Positions 23,649 through 33,251 of a stretch of 55,503 nucleotides of DNA are shown one piece after another; the first letter of the stretch is position 1; each line of letters starts with the position of its first letter. Below the pieces are notes generated by a model, which searched no databases, was not told the origin of the DNA, and saw only the letters and a list, made by a program, of their open reading frames with translations. The position numbers and the translations under genes are program-made. The stretch covers positions 1 to 55,503 of the forward strand of contig NZ_AUDK01000029.1 of assembly GCF_000425425.1 (NCBI RefSeq), read 5' to 3'. The stretch is from Flavobacterium daejeonense DSM 17708. Lineage in GTDB: Bacteria > Bacteroidota > Bacteroidia > Flavobacteriales > Flavobacteriaceae.

Positions 23649-26060
23649 TTGGCAAAGATAAAACATAATAATTATCTGGATGTTGTTGACAATGTTTGGA
23701 CCTCTGCAAAGGATAAAGGCATTATGCATATTAATTCTGAGGAGCAAAGTTTTAAAGGTGAAAAATTTACAATCAAAGGAAGGGATTTAATAAATTTCGG
23801 AACCTGTGGTTATTTAGGTTTAGAAACGCATCCTGATTTGATAGCCGGTTCAATTGAATTAACAAAGAAATTTGGAACACAATTATCGATGTCCAGAGCA
23901 TACATTCGGCCGACTTACATTCAGGAGTTGGAAGAGTTAATGTCTCAGATATTTGATGGCAATAAAGTGATTTGCTATACTTCAACATCTAATGCTCATA
24001 TTTCGGTTATTGCTACAATTATAAAACCGGATGATTTAATTATACTCGACCAACAGGTGCATTTTAGTGTGCAGTTTCCGTGTAAAAACACCAAATTACA
24101 AGGGACTGAAGTAAAAATGGTAAGGCATTCTAATTATGAAATGCTTGAGGAAATGATTCGGGAGAATTATAATAAATACAGCCGTATTTGGTATATGGCT
24201 GATGGTGTATATTCCATGCACGGCGATTTACCGGATACGGTTATTTTGAAAAATTTGCTTCATAAATATCCTAAACTGTATTTGTATTTTGATGATGCGC
24301 ACGGTATGGGTTGGGCTGGAAAAAATGGAGCAGGCTATATTTACGATCGATTAGGAGTTAGCGAGCGTATTGTTATCATATCAACTTTAGCTAAAGGTTT
24401 TGGTTGTGTAGGCGGAACAGCCATTTTTGCCGATTCGGAAATGTACCGAAGAACCGATATTTTTGGCGGGCCATTGAGTTATTCACATCCGTTATCTCCA
24501 GCAAATGCGGGTGCTGCTATCGCTTCGGCTAAAATTCATTTGTCTGACCAAATTTACAATTATCAGTCGGAATTAAAAGAATTGATGAATTACATGAATA
24601 TGAGATTGGAAGAAAAAAATCTGACAAATATTTCTTCTTCTGATTCTCCTATTTATTTTATCGGAAGTGGCTTGAATAAAGTAACCCGTAATTTTGTTCA
24701 TCGCATTTTGGAAGAAGGGATTTATGTAAATACAGCTACATTTCCGGTCGTTCCTAATGATAAATCCGGTTTGCGATTTACATTGACCCGTCACAATACA
24801 AAAGCGGATATTGATTTATTAACTGATGCAATGGCATATCATTTATCTAAGGCTATTGAAGAAGAAGGCGATAGTATTGAAAGGGTTTATAAAGAGTTTG
24901 GATATCATTTGCAGCAAAAAAAAGATGAATTATTAGTTGAGCCAATAAATTCGAACTTAATCGTCGAAGAATACACAACAATTCATGATATCAATGCTGT
25001 TGATTGGGACTTGATGTTTAAGGATAGAGGAAACATTGGACATTCGGCAATGCAGGCAATGGAAGAGATTTTTTCTAATAATGAGAAACCCGAAGAAAAT
25101 TGGAGCTTTCATTATATTATAGTTAAAGATAATGATGGTAAAATAATTTTGGCAACATATTTTACAAGTACTATTTATAAAGACGATATGTTGGCTTTAG
25201 AAAATGTATCAAAACAAATAGAAGAAGTGCGTAAAAACAATCCTTATTATTTATGTTCAAAAACATTAGCGATGGGGTCTTTATTTTCAGAAGGTGAGCA
25301 TTTATATATTAAGAGTGAGCATCCTTTAGTGAAAATTGCATTAAATGAGTTTTTTGTCAAAGTAGAAAAATTAAAAAAAGAAACCCAATCAGCTGTCGTT
25401 ATTCTAAGAGATTTTTATTCAGATTTTCAGTATCATGAGCGTTTTGAAGACGAAGGTTTTGTAAAAGTGAATATGCCGAATTCATTGCAATTGAAAAATA
25501 TAACTTGGAATACGGAGGATGAAATGCTGGCATCTATTCCGTCAAGTAAAAAAAGAGAAGGAATTCGGTATTATGCATTGAAAAAAGAATCGTTGTTTGA
25601 TATATCTATCAAAAATAATTTAACCACTGAAGAAGCTGAAACTTGTTACAAGTTATTTTTAAATGTGAAAGTTAGAAATTTCGGGTTCAATTTTTTTAGT
25701 TATCCATCAAAAATAACTAACGTTTTATCTAAATATGATGATTATGAATTTATTCTTATTCGTTTAAGAGGTCAAAACGAAATTATTGCTTCAGCTTGGA
25801 TTTATAATGGTCCTTTGCACTCTTCCCCTATGATTGTGGGATTAAATGATATGTATATTAAATCACATAAAATATACCAGCAAATTGTTTATCAAATAAA
25901 TAAAAGAGCAAGAGTATTAGGTAAAGAAACAGTTTTTTGTGGGTTTTCTGCGGATTTTGAGAAGCAAAAATATGGCGCAATTGCTGTTCCTACATTTGCA
26001 TACTTGAAAATTCAGGATACATACAATTCTGAGGTTATTAATTCTTATTTAAATATGTGA
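23649..26060 (+). CDS. Alpha-oxoamine synthase fused to GNAT-type acyltransferase
   Basis: From the TTG at 23649 the product has 803 residues. I choose this start because AKIKHNN appears conserved in relatives I remember; a TTG at 23634 is the alternative and no in-frame ATG lies nearby. Residues about 40-405 are a PLP alpha-oxoamine synthase (KBL, serine palmitoyltransferase, CqsA family) with FGTCGYLGL, DDAHG (215-219) and the PLP lysine K249 in STLAKGFG. Residues about 425-800 resemble a GNAT/FemAB-like acyltransferase. Such synthases condense an acyl thioester with an amino acid; the second domain could acylate the product. It is followed after 3 bp by the first STAS-like gene. Substrate is unknown; a lipid or a signal molecule are both possible. 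Confidence 0.8.
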   Translation: MAKIKHNNYLDVVDNVWTSAKDKGIMHINSEEQSFKGEKFTIKGRDLINFGTCGYLGLETHPDLIAGSIELTKKFGTQLSMSRAYIRPTYIQELEELMSQIFDGNKVICYTSTSNAHISVIATIIKPDDLIILDQQVHFSVQFPCKNTKLQGTEVKMVRHSNYEMLEEMIRENYNKYSRIWYMADGVYSMHGDLPDTVILKNLLHKYPKLYLYFDDAHGMGWAGKNGAGYIYDRLGVSERIVIISTLAKGFGCVGGTAIFADSEMYRRTDIFGGPLSYSHPLSPANAGAAIASAKIHLSDQIYNYQSELKELMNYMNMRLEEKNLTNISSSDSPIYFIGSGLNKVTRNFVHRILEEGIYVNTATFPVVPNDKSGLRFTLTRHNTKADIDLLTDAMAYHLSKAIEEEGDSIERVYKEFGYHLQQKKDELLVEPINSNLIVEEYTTIHDINAVDWDLMFKDRGNIGHSAMQAMEEIFSNNEKPEENWSFHYIIVKDNDGKIILATYFTSTIYKDDMLALENVSKQIEEVRKNNPYYLCSKTLAMGSLFSEGEHLYIKSEHPLVKIALNEFFVKVEKLKKETQSAVVILRDFYSDFQYHERFEDEGFVKVNMPNSLQLKNITWNTEDEMLASIPSSKKREGIRYYALKKESLFDISIKNNLTTEEAETCYKLFLNVKVRNFGFNFFSYPSKITNVLSKYDDYEFILIRLRGQNEIIASAWIYNGPLHSSPMIVGLNDMYIKSHKIYQQIVYQINKRARVLGKETVFCGFSADFEKQKYGAIAVPTFAYLKIQDTYNSEVINSYLNM

Positions 26061-26063
26061 AAA

Positions 26064-26462
26064 ATGGAAATGGTAGAAAATGAATATGCGCGATTTTGGT
26101 TTGAAAATGGGATATTAATTAATGAGCTTAAAAAACCTATTGAAGTTGATTTAGAAATTATGTCTAAATTAATAGAATTAAGACATGAAATTTCGAATAA
26201 TAAGCATCAATATTGGTGTATGGATGGCACCAAATTAGTTTCGGTCAATAAAGAAGCCAGGGATTATGCGGAAAAATATGGTCAGGAGTTTATTTTTGCA
26301 AATGCAATGATGGTGAATTCACATGTTACAAAGTTTATATTTAATATGTATGTGAAATTAAAATCACCTGATTTTCCTTTTCAGGTATTTACCGATAGAG
26401 AAAAAGCAGTTAAATGGTTGTTGGAAATAAAGTCAAAAAATGAAAAAAATATTTTAGGCTAA
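26064..26462 (+). CDS. STAS-like (DUF7793-type) protein, copy 1
   Basis: A soluble 132-residue protein with no signal or membrane segment. The core NKEARDYAEKYGQ and MVNSHVTKFIFNMYVKLK is shared with the next two genes. The ending FTDREKAVKWL resembles SpoIIAA/STAS-like folds, so a regulatory binding role is likely. I assign it to the DUF7793 type from memory. It follows the synthase gene by 3 bp and the next copy by 1 bp, so all are one transcript. Confidence 0.75.
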   Translation: MEMVENEYARFWFENGILINELKKPIEVDLEIMSKLIELRHEISNNKHQYWCMDGTKLVSVNKEARDYAEKYGQEFIFANAMMVNSHVTKFIFNMYVKLKSPDFPFQVFTDREKAVKWLLEIKSKNEKNILG

Positions 26463-26463
26463 A

Positions 26464-26850
26464 ATGAGAACAGTTGAGAATGATTTTATTAAATTTTGTG
26501 TAGAAGATGATATTCTCTATTCTCAATTTAAGAAACCAACTATTGGGACTTTAAAAAATATAAAAACCATCATTGATTTACGTCATGAGATATCAATTGG
26601 TCAGAAACAATATTGGTGTTATGATTTTAACGGAATTAAATCCTTTGAAAAAGCGGCACGTGATTATGCTGATATATACGGACAAGCAAGTTTGTATGCC
26701 TGTGCTGTAGTGCTAAATTCTCATGTAACAAAATTTATTTTGAATATGTTTATGAAATTAAAAAATCCCGTTGTTCCTTTAAAAGGTTTTACCAAAAAAA
26801 GTGAAGCCGTTCAATGGTTAAACGAATTGAAGAAAAAGAATAATCAATAA
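26464..26850 (+). CDS. STAS-like (DUF7793-type) protein, copy 2
   Basis: A 128-residue paralogue of the preceding gene. It shares LRHEIS, QYWCYD, ARDYADIYGQ, VLNSHVTKFILNMFMKLK and the AVQWL ending. The variable parts are the N-terminal strand and the loop around FNGIKSFEKA. It lies 1 bp after copy 1. Confidence 0.75.
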   Translation: MRTVENDFIKFCVEDDILYSQFKKPTIGTLKNIKTIIDLRHEISIGQKQYWCYDFNGIKSFEKAARDYADIYGQASLYACAVVLNSHVTKFILNMFMKLKNPVVPLKGFTKKSEAVQWLNELKKKNNQ

Positions 26851-27003
26851 TAAGTTTGTATAAATCAAATCAAATGTATGTCCAGATTTTATATTTGATT
26901 ATAAAAAAGGATGGAGCATGATTACCACAGTTTTTTGGTTATGGCAGAAGAAGTAATGAGTGTTAATTTTGGATTAATAACATCCATAATAGCTTGAGAT
27001 ATT

Positions 27004-27393
27004 ATGAAAGAGAATTTTATTAAGAATGAGTATATTGAATTTTGGCAGGAAGATGGAATTCTGTTTTCAAGATTTCAGGGAGGCGTGGAGGTTGATGTTG
27101 AGAGGATGAAAGAGGCAGTTAAGCTTAGAGAAGAAATTTCAAGTGGAGTAAATCAATATTGGTTATATGATATTACAAGAGTGAAATTTATTACTAAAGA
27201 AGCCCGCGATTATGCGGATCAGTATGGTCAAAATTATTTGCATGCTGTAGCAGTATTAGTGAATTCTCATATAACAAAGTTTATTTTTAATACCTATATT
27301 AAATTAAAAAAACCTATTATGCCTTTCTTTGTTTTTACCAATAAAAAGAAAGCTTTGGGATGGTTGTTAGAGGTTAAAGAAAAAGGAATGTAA
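27004..27393 (+). CDS. STAS-like (DUF7793-type) protein, copy 3
   Basis: A 129-residue paralogue with QYWLYDITRVKFITKEARDYAD (broken: QYWLYDI and KEARDYADQYGQ), LVNSHITKFIFNTYIKLK and the ALGWL ending. A gap of 153 bp separates it from copy 2, so it may have its own promoter. The histidine kinase gene follows 159 bp later. Confidence 0.75.
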   Translation: MKENFIKNEYIEFWQEDGILFSRFQGGVEVDVERMKEAVKLREEISSGVNQYWLYDITRVKFITKEARDYADQYGQNYLHAVAVLVNSHITKFIFNTYIKLKKPIMPFFVFTNKKKALGWLLEVKEKGM

Positions 27394-27552
27394 AAATAGC
27401 TGTAGAAATATATTTTTAATTTAATAATTAATAGAATTGTTTTTAAAAGATATTTCTTATATTTATCTTTGATACGTAATAATTGTTTTACTTTTTCGTT
27501 AGGGTAGAGAAAAAAAATAATTACTATCCAATATTGAACATAAAAGAATAAA

Positions 27553-29061
27553 ATGTCTAAACTAGAAAAAATATTAGCCTTAGTACGTTCCATAAACCAA
27601 GATGAGTTTCAGGAGCAATTAACTCATGGAGATAGTTTAGATGATGTTTATGAAGAGTTATTGTTTTTAGCTGAAAAAATAGAATCTAAAAAGAAACGCA
27701 CAGGAGTAATTATCGAGCAAATATCAAATTGTTTTGCGGGAGATTTTTTTAATTATTTACCCATTTCAGAGGCGCATGATGAGCTGGATGTTTTTTGTAT
27801 GGGATTTAATACCTACATCGAAGAATTAAAAGCAGCAATGGTTTCTAAAAAATTAACAGAAACTATTAATGAAAAATTAGTCGATGAAAAAGAGCAAACG
27901 GAGCAATTAGTGCTGACAAGAGATCAGTTTTTGTCCCATATGAGCCATGAAATCCGAACGCCGCTTAATGGAATTTTAGGCTTTACCGATTTATTGCTCA
28001 ACAGTCCTGAATTAGATTCGGAAAGAAAGAAACAATTGGAATACATTAAAATGTCGGGAGATATTTTATTGGTTATTGTAAATGATATTTTGGATTTAGC
28101 CAAAATCGAATCGGGACAAATTGCTCTTTTGAATAAACCTTTTAACCTGAATCAGTTAATTCGTTTAATTCGGGATACATTTTCGATAAAAACTGCCGAA
28201 AAAGAAATTGATTTCAAAATTACTATTGATAAAGAATTACCCGTTGTTTTGAATGGAGACTCGGTAAGAATTTCTCAAATTCTCTTTAATTTAATTGGTA
28301 ATGCCATTAAGTTTACACCAGCTAAAGGCAAAATCTATTTAAAAATTAAATTCAAAGATGAAGAAGAAGATGCTTATGTGGTTAAAATTATAGTTAAAGA
28401 TTCCGGAATTGGTATTCCTTCTCATCAAATTGAAGATATTTTCAATCCTTTTGTTCAGCTTAGTAATGATGAGGCGAGAAGATACGGTGGCACAGGTTTA
28501 GGGCTAGCCATTGTTCGGAAAATTGTCGACATTATGAATGGTGAGATTGAAGTAAAAAGTAAGCCGGATGTAGGGACTAAATTTACTGTGACCTTACCTT
28601 TTTTTAAAAATGATTATGATTTGTCAGGCTCTAAAGCGGTTTTTGGGAGAAAAGAATCCCGAAAAGCAGAGCTGGATATCGATAGAAAAATAAAAGTACT
28701 TTTGGCTGAGGATAATCATATCAATCAGATTTTAGTACAAAAAGTATTGTCGAAATACAATATTGATTGTGTGGTGGTAGCTAATGGGAAATTGGCACTG
28801 GAAGCACTTTTGCATCAGGATTTTGATTTGATTCTGATGGATTTAATGATGCCAGATATGAATGGTTATGAAGCTGCTTCGGCTATTCGTACATTGAAAA
28901 ATCATTCGAAAAAAAATATTCCTATTCTTGCTCTTTCGGCAGTGGTTACTTCTTCGGTTACCGAAGCCTGTAAAGCAGTAGGTATCAATAAATATCTTTC
29001 AAAACCTTTTGAAGCAGAGGAACTTTATAAAGCAATTATTGATTTGATTGCGAATAAATAA
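27553..29061 (+). CDS. Soluble hybrid histidine kinase/response regulator
   Basis: A 502-residue protein without membrane segments. A short N-terminal helical region with a degenerate HAMP-like stretch (about 60-95) and a coiled coil leads to the HisKA domain with H132 in MSHEIRTPLNG. HATPase_c follows with N246/N250, DSGIGIP and GGTGLGLAI. A C-terminal receiver domain has acidic AEDNHINQ and D430 in LILMDLMMPDMNG. There is no output domain, so the signal must pass on by phosphotransfer or contact. Its neighbours, three STAS-like proteins, are candidate partners. Confidence 0.92.
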   Translation: MSKLEKILALVRSINQDEFQEQLTHGDSLDDVYEELLFLAEKIESKKKRTGVIIEQISNCFAGDFFNYLPISEAHDELDVFCMGFNTYIEELKAAMVSKKLTETINEKLVDEKEQTEQLVLTRDQFLSHMSHEIRTPLNGILGFTDLLLNSPELDSERKKQLEYIKMSGDILLVIVNDILDLAKIESGQIALLNKPFNLNQLIRLIRDTFSIKTAEKEIDFKITIDKELPVVLNGDSVRISQILFNLIGNAIKFTPAKGKIYLKIKFKDEEEDAYVVKIIVKDSGIGIPSHQIEDIFNPFVQLSNDEARRYGGTGLGLAIVRKIVDIMNGEIEVKSKPDVGTKFTVTLPFFKNDYDLSGSKAVFGRKESRKAELDIDRKIKVLLAEDNHINQILVQKVLSKYNIDCVVVANGKLALEALLHQDFDLILMDLMMPDMNGYEAASAIRTLKNHSKKNIPILALSAVVTSSVTEACKAVGINKYLSKPFEAEELYKAIIDLIANK

Positions 29062-29309
29062 TAGTTTATAAAGTTTTAGTATTGTTTTATCTTGAAGTAA
29101 TCTCTTCTTCAAGATTATTAATCATTTTTACATCTTGTTACGAAAAAAAACCTGTTAAAAAAAACTAAAATTTTTATTTGGTTTTTGTATGATTTGTTTT
29201 ATTTTTGAGATTTTCGATTGTTTAAAAAGTTACCATTTAATCTTTAGAAATCACTAGATTAAGATTTTTTGATTTTTCTTTTTAGCTAATTTTAATTCTT
29301 GAAAAGCTT

Positions 29310-31220
29310 ATGCAAATTTTTAAAATAAAAGTTTTAATTGTTTTCAGTCTTTTGATGTCACAGCTACAGGCACAAAAAAAAGAATATCTGTTTTCGCAGA
29401 TTCCTGATAGTTTAAAAGAAAATGCCGATGCAGTTGTTCGTTTAAATCAAATTGATATAAACATTGTTTCACAAAGAAGTATGAATATAAAAAGCCAAAG
29501 GGTAATTACGGTATTTAATGAAAAAGGACTTTCTGCAATTGATGCTTTTGAAAATTATGATAAAAAAATATCGATTAAAAATATTGAAGCTAGAATTCTT
29601 GATGTATTCGGTAATGAGATTAAGAAAATAAAGCGAAAAGACTTTAAAGATGTTAGTGCTATTAGTGGAAGTACACTTTTTTCAGATGCGCGATATATTT
29701 ATTTAGATTATACTCCTACACAATATCCTTTTACTGTTGTTTTTGATAGTGAAATTGAAAGTTCTAATACAGCTTTTATACCTAGTTGGTATCCGTTTAA
29801 GAATTATTTTGTGGGTACTGAGTTAAGTGTTTTAACTGTTAACGTTTCTGGAAATCTTGGTTTCAAGAAAAAGGAAATTAATTTCAATGGCTTTAATATT
29901 GAAAAAAATACAGATACATCAACTCAATTAAAATATACCGCAAAATTTATTTTGGCTCAAAAACAAGAACCTTATTGTGCACCAACAATGGTTTTTCCAA
30001 GATTACTCATGAGTTTAGACAGTTTTAATCTGGAAGGCAAGGATGGAAATGCAAAATCATGGAAAGAATTTGGTAAGTGGTATTATGATGAAATTTTGGA
30101 CGGGACAGTTCAATTAACTCCGGAGACGGAAGCAAAAATTAAAAATCTGGTAGGTACTGAAACAGATGTTATTAAGAAGGCAAAAATTGTTTATGATTAT
30201 GTACAAAAGAAATCAAGATATGTAAGTGTTCAGGTAGGTATTGGAGGTTGGAAACCGATGTTGGCCGCTGATGTTGATCGATTGGGTTATGGTGATTGTA
30301 AAGCTCTTACAAATTACACCAGAGCACTTTTAGAATTAGTAGGTGTGCCTTCGTATAATACTATTTTATATGGAGATTCTTACAAGAGAAATATTCAGTC
30401 GGATTTTGTTTCCATACAGGGAAATCACATGATTTTAGCTATTCCTTATAAAAATGATTATGTGTGGTTAGAATGTACCAGTCAGGATGATCCTTTTGGT
30501 TATCAGGGAAAGTTCACTGATGACAGAACTGTTTTAATTATTAAACCAACTGGTGGTGAGATTGTACATACTAAGATTTATGAAGACAAAGGGAATTTGC
30601 AAAAAAGTAAAGGAACCTATCTTTTAGATGAGAAAGGGAGTTTGTCAGGGAATATATCGATTGTTTCAGAAGGTTCGCAATATAGTAATAAAGCCAGGTT
30701 AGAACATGTTCACCCCGATGAAAAGGAGGCGCATTATAAAGAATATTGGAGTAATATAAATAATTTGAAACTGGGGAAGATTGTTTTTACTAATGATAAG
30801 GACAAGGTAACCTTTTTAGAGGATGTTTCTATTAATGCAGCAAATTATGCTAATATTTCAGGAAATAAGTTGCTTTTTTCGATAAATGTATATAATCAAC
30901 AGGGAAATGCTATAAAACGGATTAGAAATCGAAAATATCCTTTTGAAATTCAAAGAGGTTATTTAGATACTGATGAAATAAATATTGTTCTTCCTAAGGG
31001 GTACGAAATTGAGTTTTTGCCTGATAATTTTGATTTGAAAACTAAATTCGGAGAATATAAAACTGAAATTGTAAAAACAGAAGACGGTTCCTTGATCTAT
31101 AAACGTTTTTTACTTGTTAATAAAGGAGTATATACTAATATGGAATACGATGAATACCGTCTTTTTATAGAACAAATTTCAAGAAACGACAATGCCAAAA
31201 TAATACTAACCAAAACCTAA
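29310..31220 (+). CDS. Secreted DUF3857/transglutaminase-like protein, intact triad
   Basis: A 636-residue protein with a signal peptide (IKVLIVFSLLMSQLQAQ). An N-terminal beta domain of DUF3857 type is followed by a transglutaminase-like papain-fold core. The active-site set looks present: C330 in GYGDCKAL, H373 in GNHMIL, and acidic E388 in WLECT. A C-terminal beta domain follows. The role is unknown; a periplasmic or surface protease or transamidase is possible. The gap to the kinase gene is 248 bp. It is the first of three tandem relatives. Confidence 0.85.
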   Translation: MQIFKIKVLIVFSLLMSQLQAQKKEYLFSQIPDSLKENADAVVRLNQIDINIVSQRSMNIKSQRVITVFNEKGLSAIDAFENYDKKISIKNIEARILDVFGNEIKKIKRKDFKDVSAISGSTLFSDARYIYLDYTPTQYPFTVVFDSEIESSNTAFIPSWYPFKNYFVGTELSVLTVNVSGNLGFKKKEINFNGFNIEKNTDTSTQLKYTAKFILAQKQEPYCAPTMVFPRLLMSLDSFNLEGKDGNAKSWKEFGKWYYDEILDGTVQLTPETEAKIKNLVGTETDVIKKAKIVYDYVQKKSRYVSVQVGIGGWKPMLAADVDRLGYGDCKALTNYTRALLELVGVPSYNTILYGDSYKRNIQSDFVSIQGNHMILAIPYKNDYVWLECTSQDDPFGYQGKFTDDRTVLIIKPTGGEIVHTKIYEDKGNLQKSKGTYLLDEKGSLSGNISIVSEGSQYSNKARLEHVHPDEKEAHYKEYWSNINNLKLGKIVFTNDKDKVTFLEDVSINAANYANISGNKLLFSINVYNQQGNAIKRIRNRKYPFEIQRGYLDTDEINIVLPKGYEIEFLPDNFDLKTKFGEYKTEIVKTEDGSLIYKRFLLVNKGVYTNMEYDEYRLFIEQISRNDNAKIILTKT

Positions 31221-31225
31221 AACCA

Positions 31226-33247
31226 ATGAAGTCTGAAATTTTAATTTCTATTATTATATTGTTTTTGTGTACTTACAGTATGAAAGCGCAAGATTTTCGA
31301 TTAGGAAAAGTTTCCATTGAAGAATTAAAGGAAAAAGTGCATCCAAAAGACTCATCTGCCGTTGCGGCAGTTCTTTTTGAAAAAGGAGTAAGTAATTTGA
31401 TCTACAATCAAACTAGTGGTTTTGAGATTGAGCTTGTTGTTAAGGCAAGAATAAAAATTTATAAGAAAGAAGGTTATGAATGGGCTAACAAAGCTGTACG
31501 TTATTATTTGGAAAATAGCTTAAGAGAAAAAGTCGTTTTTTCTGATGTGGCAACGTATAATCTTGTTAATGGGAAAATAGAAAAAACTAAATTGAAAAGT
31601 GATGGAGAATTCGATGAAGTAATTAATAAATATTGGGGACAGAAGAAAATTGCTCTGCCAAATGTGAAGGAAGGTTCTGTTATTGAATATGAATATGCTT
31701 TACACACACCCAGTATAGGTAATCCAAGAGATTGGTATTTTCAATCAGATATTCCGGTAAATTATTCAGAGTATGTTACTCTTGTTCCGGAATATTTTAT
31801 TTTTAATACTAATGTGAAAGGATTCATACGACCAACAATAAATGTTGTTAAGAATACTAAGTCAATAAGAATTGATTCTAAGGAAAGGGTAACAAATGGT
31901 TTTGGTGGGGCAGTAAGTACTAATTTTACAAGCGATAATATAAATTATACCGAAACAAGAACGACTTATTTAGCGGAGAACATGCCGGCAATTAAAGAAG
32001 AGGTTTTTGTTAATAATATTAAAAATTACACAACTTCTTTAGAACAGGAATTGTCAATGACTCAGTTCCCTAATTCGATGCCTAAAATGTATTCTACTAA
32101 TTGGGATGCCGTCGTTGAAACAATTTACAAGTATGATGATTTTGGACCTGAATTGAATAAGACAGGTTATTTTGAAGACGATTTAAATCAGATTCTTAAA
32201 GGAGTAACTACTTTGGAAGAAAAAATAGCAGCAATATTTACTTTTGCTAAGACTAAGGTAAAATGGAATGGTTATTATGGTTATTCCTGTGAAGAAGGAG
32301 TAAGGAAAGCTTATAAAAATGGAGCAGGTAATGTAGCCGATATTAACCTTATGCTCACAGCTATGTTACGTTATTCTGATTTAAACGCTAATCCTGTTTT
32401 ATTGAGTACCCGTTCTAATGGAATTTCTTTTTTCCCTAATAGAACTGCTTTTAATTATGTTATAGCTGCAGTGGAAACAGATAAAGGCTTGATTTTGTTA
32501 GATGCCACTGAAAAATATGCGGTTCCTAATATTTTACCATTAAGAGATTTGAATTGGTTTGGTCGATTAATACGTAAAAATGGTACTTCTGAAAATGTTA
32601 ATTTAATGCCTGAAATTAATTCCAGAGAATTTGTATCAGTTATTTCTGCTATTGATTCTGAAGGGGTTATTAATGGTAAAGTAAAACAATATCATGTAAA
32701 TCATGAAGCTTTAAAGTTTCGACAAAAACATTTGCTTACCAATAAAGATAATTATTTAGAATCTTTGGAAAGTAGAAATAGTAATATTGAGATTGATGAT
32801 TATGAAAGAGAAAATGAGTTGGATTTGTCAAAACCTGTAATTGAAAATTACTCATTTAGAGATAATAAAACATCTGAAGTGATAAACGGAAAAATTTACA
32901 TGTCTCCTATGGCTTTTTTTGCTGTAAAAGAAAATCCATTTAAGCAGGAAGTAAGAGAATACCCGGTTGATTTTGGTTATCCAATTCAGGAGAAATATAC
33001 TATTAGTCTAAAGATTCCTGAAGGTTATGAGGTGGAGTCTATGCCTAAATCAATGACCGTTGATGGAGGGGAGAAAATAGGCTTTTTTAGGTTCGTAATT
33101 GCAAATAATAATGGTCAGATTCAAATTGTTTCCACTTCTGATATTTACTCTTCTATCGTTACGCCCGAATATTATGCTACTTTGAAAGATTTTTTTCAAA
33201 AAAGTATAGAGAAACAAAATGAGAAAATAGTACTAAAAAAGATTTAA
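31226..33247 (+). CDS. Secreted DUF3857/transglutaminase-like protein, catalytically lost (a)
   Basis: A 673-residue protein with a signal peptide (LISIIILFLCTYSMKAQ). It has the same layout as its upstream neighbour. In the core the expected GDC is GNV (V370 for Cys), and the expected FNH is FNY (Y411 for His). The third residue, D426 in LLDATEK, is kept. It is therefore probably a non-enzymatic binding protein. It starts 5 bp after the preceding gene. Confidence 0.85.
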   Translation: MKSEILISIIILFLCTYSMKAQDFRLGKVSIEELKEKVHPKDSSAVAAVLFEKGVSNLIYNQTSGFEIELVVKARIKIYKKEGYEWANKAVRYYLENSLREKVVFSDVATYNLVNGKIEKTKLKSDGEFDEVINKYWGQKKIALPNVKEGSVIEYEYALHTPSIGNPRDWYFQSDIPVNYSEYVTLVPEYFIFNTNVKGFIRPTINVVKNTKSIRIDSKERVTNGFGGAVSTNFTSDNINYTETRTTYLAENMPAIKEEVFVNNIKNYTTSLEQELSMTQFPNSMPKMYSTNWDAVVETIYKYDDFGPELNKTGYFEDDLNQILKGVTTLEEKIAAIFTFAKTKVKWNGYYGYSCEEGVRKAYKNGAGNVADINLMLTAMLRYSDLNANPVLLSTRSNGISFFPNRTAFNYVIAAVETDKGLILLDATEKYAVPNILPLRDLNWFGRLIRKNGTSENVNLMPEINSREFVSVISAIDSEGVINGKVKQYHVNHEALKFRQKHLLTNKDNYLESLESRNSNIEIDDYERENELDLSKPVIENYSFRDNKTSEVINGKIYMSPMAFFAVKENPFKQEVREYPVDFGYPIQEKYTISLKIPEGYEVESMPKSMTVDGGEKIGFFRFVIANNNGQIQIVSTSDIYSSIVTPEYYATLKDFFQKSIEKQNEKIVLKKI

Positions 33248-33251
33248 GTAT

